Of a DNA stretch of 64,000 bases, positions 63,428-64,000 are shown in pieces (the first letter of the stretch is position 1; every line of letters begins with the position of its first letter). The position numbers and the translations under genes were made by a program. This DNA comes from JAUIAI01 sp041396585 (GTDB taxonomy: Bacteria > Pseudomonadota > Gammaproteobacteria > Burkholderiales > Burkholderiaceae_E): positions 62,001-126,000 of the forward strand of contig JAWKYG010000005.1 of the NCBI GenBank assembly GCA_041396585.1, in the 5' to 3' direction. A model generated the notes under the pieces. The model made no database searches. It was given only the letters and a program-made list of their open reading frames with translations, and was not told the DNA's origin.

Positions 63428-64000
63428 GCCTGCGCAGACTGATCGATGTCGGATCCGACTCCCGCCGTCGGCGGATTCGCGAGGAGATCGCGCGTCCGGT
63501 CGACGAGTCCCTGATCTGGGTGGTGGCCTTGCTCGTGCTGCTCGGCCTGGTGATGGTCTATTCCTCATCGGTTGCCCTGCCGGAGTCCAAGCGCTACGAG
63601 CATTTTTCGTCGATGCACTTTCTGCTGCGCCATGCAATCTCGATGGTCATCGGCGTTTGCGCGGCGCTGGTCGCTTACGCGGTGCCGCCTCAGCACTGGC
63701 AGCGGTTCGCCGCCTGGTTCTTCCTCGGTGGCCTGATCCTCCTGGGCCTGGTGCTGATTCCGGGTATCGGGCGCGAGGTGCTGGGCGCGCGTCGATGGAT
63801 TCCGCTGGGCGTCATGAATCTGCAGCCCTCGGAGCTCATGAAGCTGCTGGTCGTGCTCTATGCGGCCGACTACACGGTGCGCAAGCAGGATGTGATGCAG
63901 CACTTTCGCCGGGGCATTCTGCCGCTGGGATTCGCCGTCGGTCTGGTTGGCGTGCTGCTGAATATGGAGCCCGATCTGGGCGCATTCATCGTCGTCTGCG
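63421..64000 (+). CDS. ftsW: Septal peptidoglycan glycosyltransferase FtsW, 5' part
   Basis: First about 193 residues; the gene runs off the right edge. SEDS family: the start of the first helix (SLIWVVALLVLLGLVMVYSS), the GARRWIPLGVMNLQPSELMK motif and the beginning of the following helix region are seen. ATG 63421 overlaps the murD stop. Confidence 0.93.
   Translation, partial: MLSLRRLIDVGSDSRRRRIREEIARPVDESLIWVVALLVLLGLVMVYSSSVALPESKRYEHFSSMHFLLRHAISMVIGVCAALVAYAVPPQHWQRFAAWFFLGGLILLGLVLIPGIGREVLGARRWIPLGVMNLQPSELMKLLVVLYAADYTVRKQDVMQHFRRGILPLGFAVGLVGVLLNMEPDLGAFIVVC

Noticed and set aside
1..64000. Mobile element or prophage
   Set aside because: No transposase, integrase, terminal repeats, tRNA-linked att sites or base-composition island was seen.

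Overview
The window is about 64 kb of high-GC DNA, densely packed with genes and with many ATGA, GTGA or TTGA start/stop overlaps. It reads as the chromosome of an aerobic or microaerobic Gammaproteobacterium, probably near Xanthomonadales, Nevskiales or Salinisphaerales; this placement is inference from gene content and order only. Supporting points are the fmdB/DUF502/aspS/nudB block, a bacterial type A RNase P RNA directly before a canonical mraZ-rsmH-ftsL-ftsI-murE-murF-mraY-murD-ftsW cluster, an NPR-type (meso-DAP) MurE, and a ccoNOQP-ccoGH cluster under a perfect ANR/FNR box. No IS element, prophage, CRISPR array, tRNA or rRNA was seen.

Layout. 1-1 kb: 3' end of an acyl-CoA synthetase. 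1-7 kb: cbb3 oxidase (ccoS, then ANR box, ccoN, ccoO, ccoQ, ccoP, ccoG, ccoH and a small membrane protein). 7-15 kb: CaiB-type CoA transferase (reverse), fmdB, DUF502, aspS, nudB, an EEP-family phosphoesterase, cardiolipin synthase and an EamA transporter. 15-24 kb: lipoprotein, an OmpR/EnvZ-type two-component pair divergent from an exported beta-rich protein, Fe-alcohol dehydrogenase, DUF429 protein, small exported protein and a GGDEF-EAL protein. 24-32 kb: HpcH/HpaI aldolase, then a TetR regulator with its own palindromic operator heading a beta-oxidation operon (acyl-CoA dehydrogenase, DUF2147, FadN-like, thiolase), with a nitronate-monooxygenase-like flavoprotein converging. 32-41 kb: diguanylate cyclase, Atm1-like ABC exporter overlapping a triad-less isochorismatase-fold protein, CopA, haloacetate dehalogenase and tartrate dehydrogenase. 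41-44.7 kb: a structured, AT-rich leader or sRNA candidate, then pyrC, DUF3025 and a DenD-like epimerase. 44.7-53 kb: NarX/NarL-type pair, TonB-dependent receptor and a dedicated Ton motor (exbB, exbD, Cys-rich exported protein, exbD-like, tonB). 53.3-64 kb: rnpB and the division/cell-wall cluster, cut off inside ftsW.

Two points stand out. First, eight genes are broken by twelve single-base losses, all deletions, mostly at G, C or A runs, and including the essential genes aspS and murE. This looks like sequencing or assembly error rather than decay, so I annotate these as whole genes with marked shifts. Second, the 44.7-53 kb island puts a two-component sensor, one outer-membrane receptor and a private Ton motor with two ExbD paralogues side by side. 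One ExbD has Asn in place of the conserved transmembrane Asp, and a Cys-containing exported protein lies between the two. This is the best candidate for an undescribed system.
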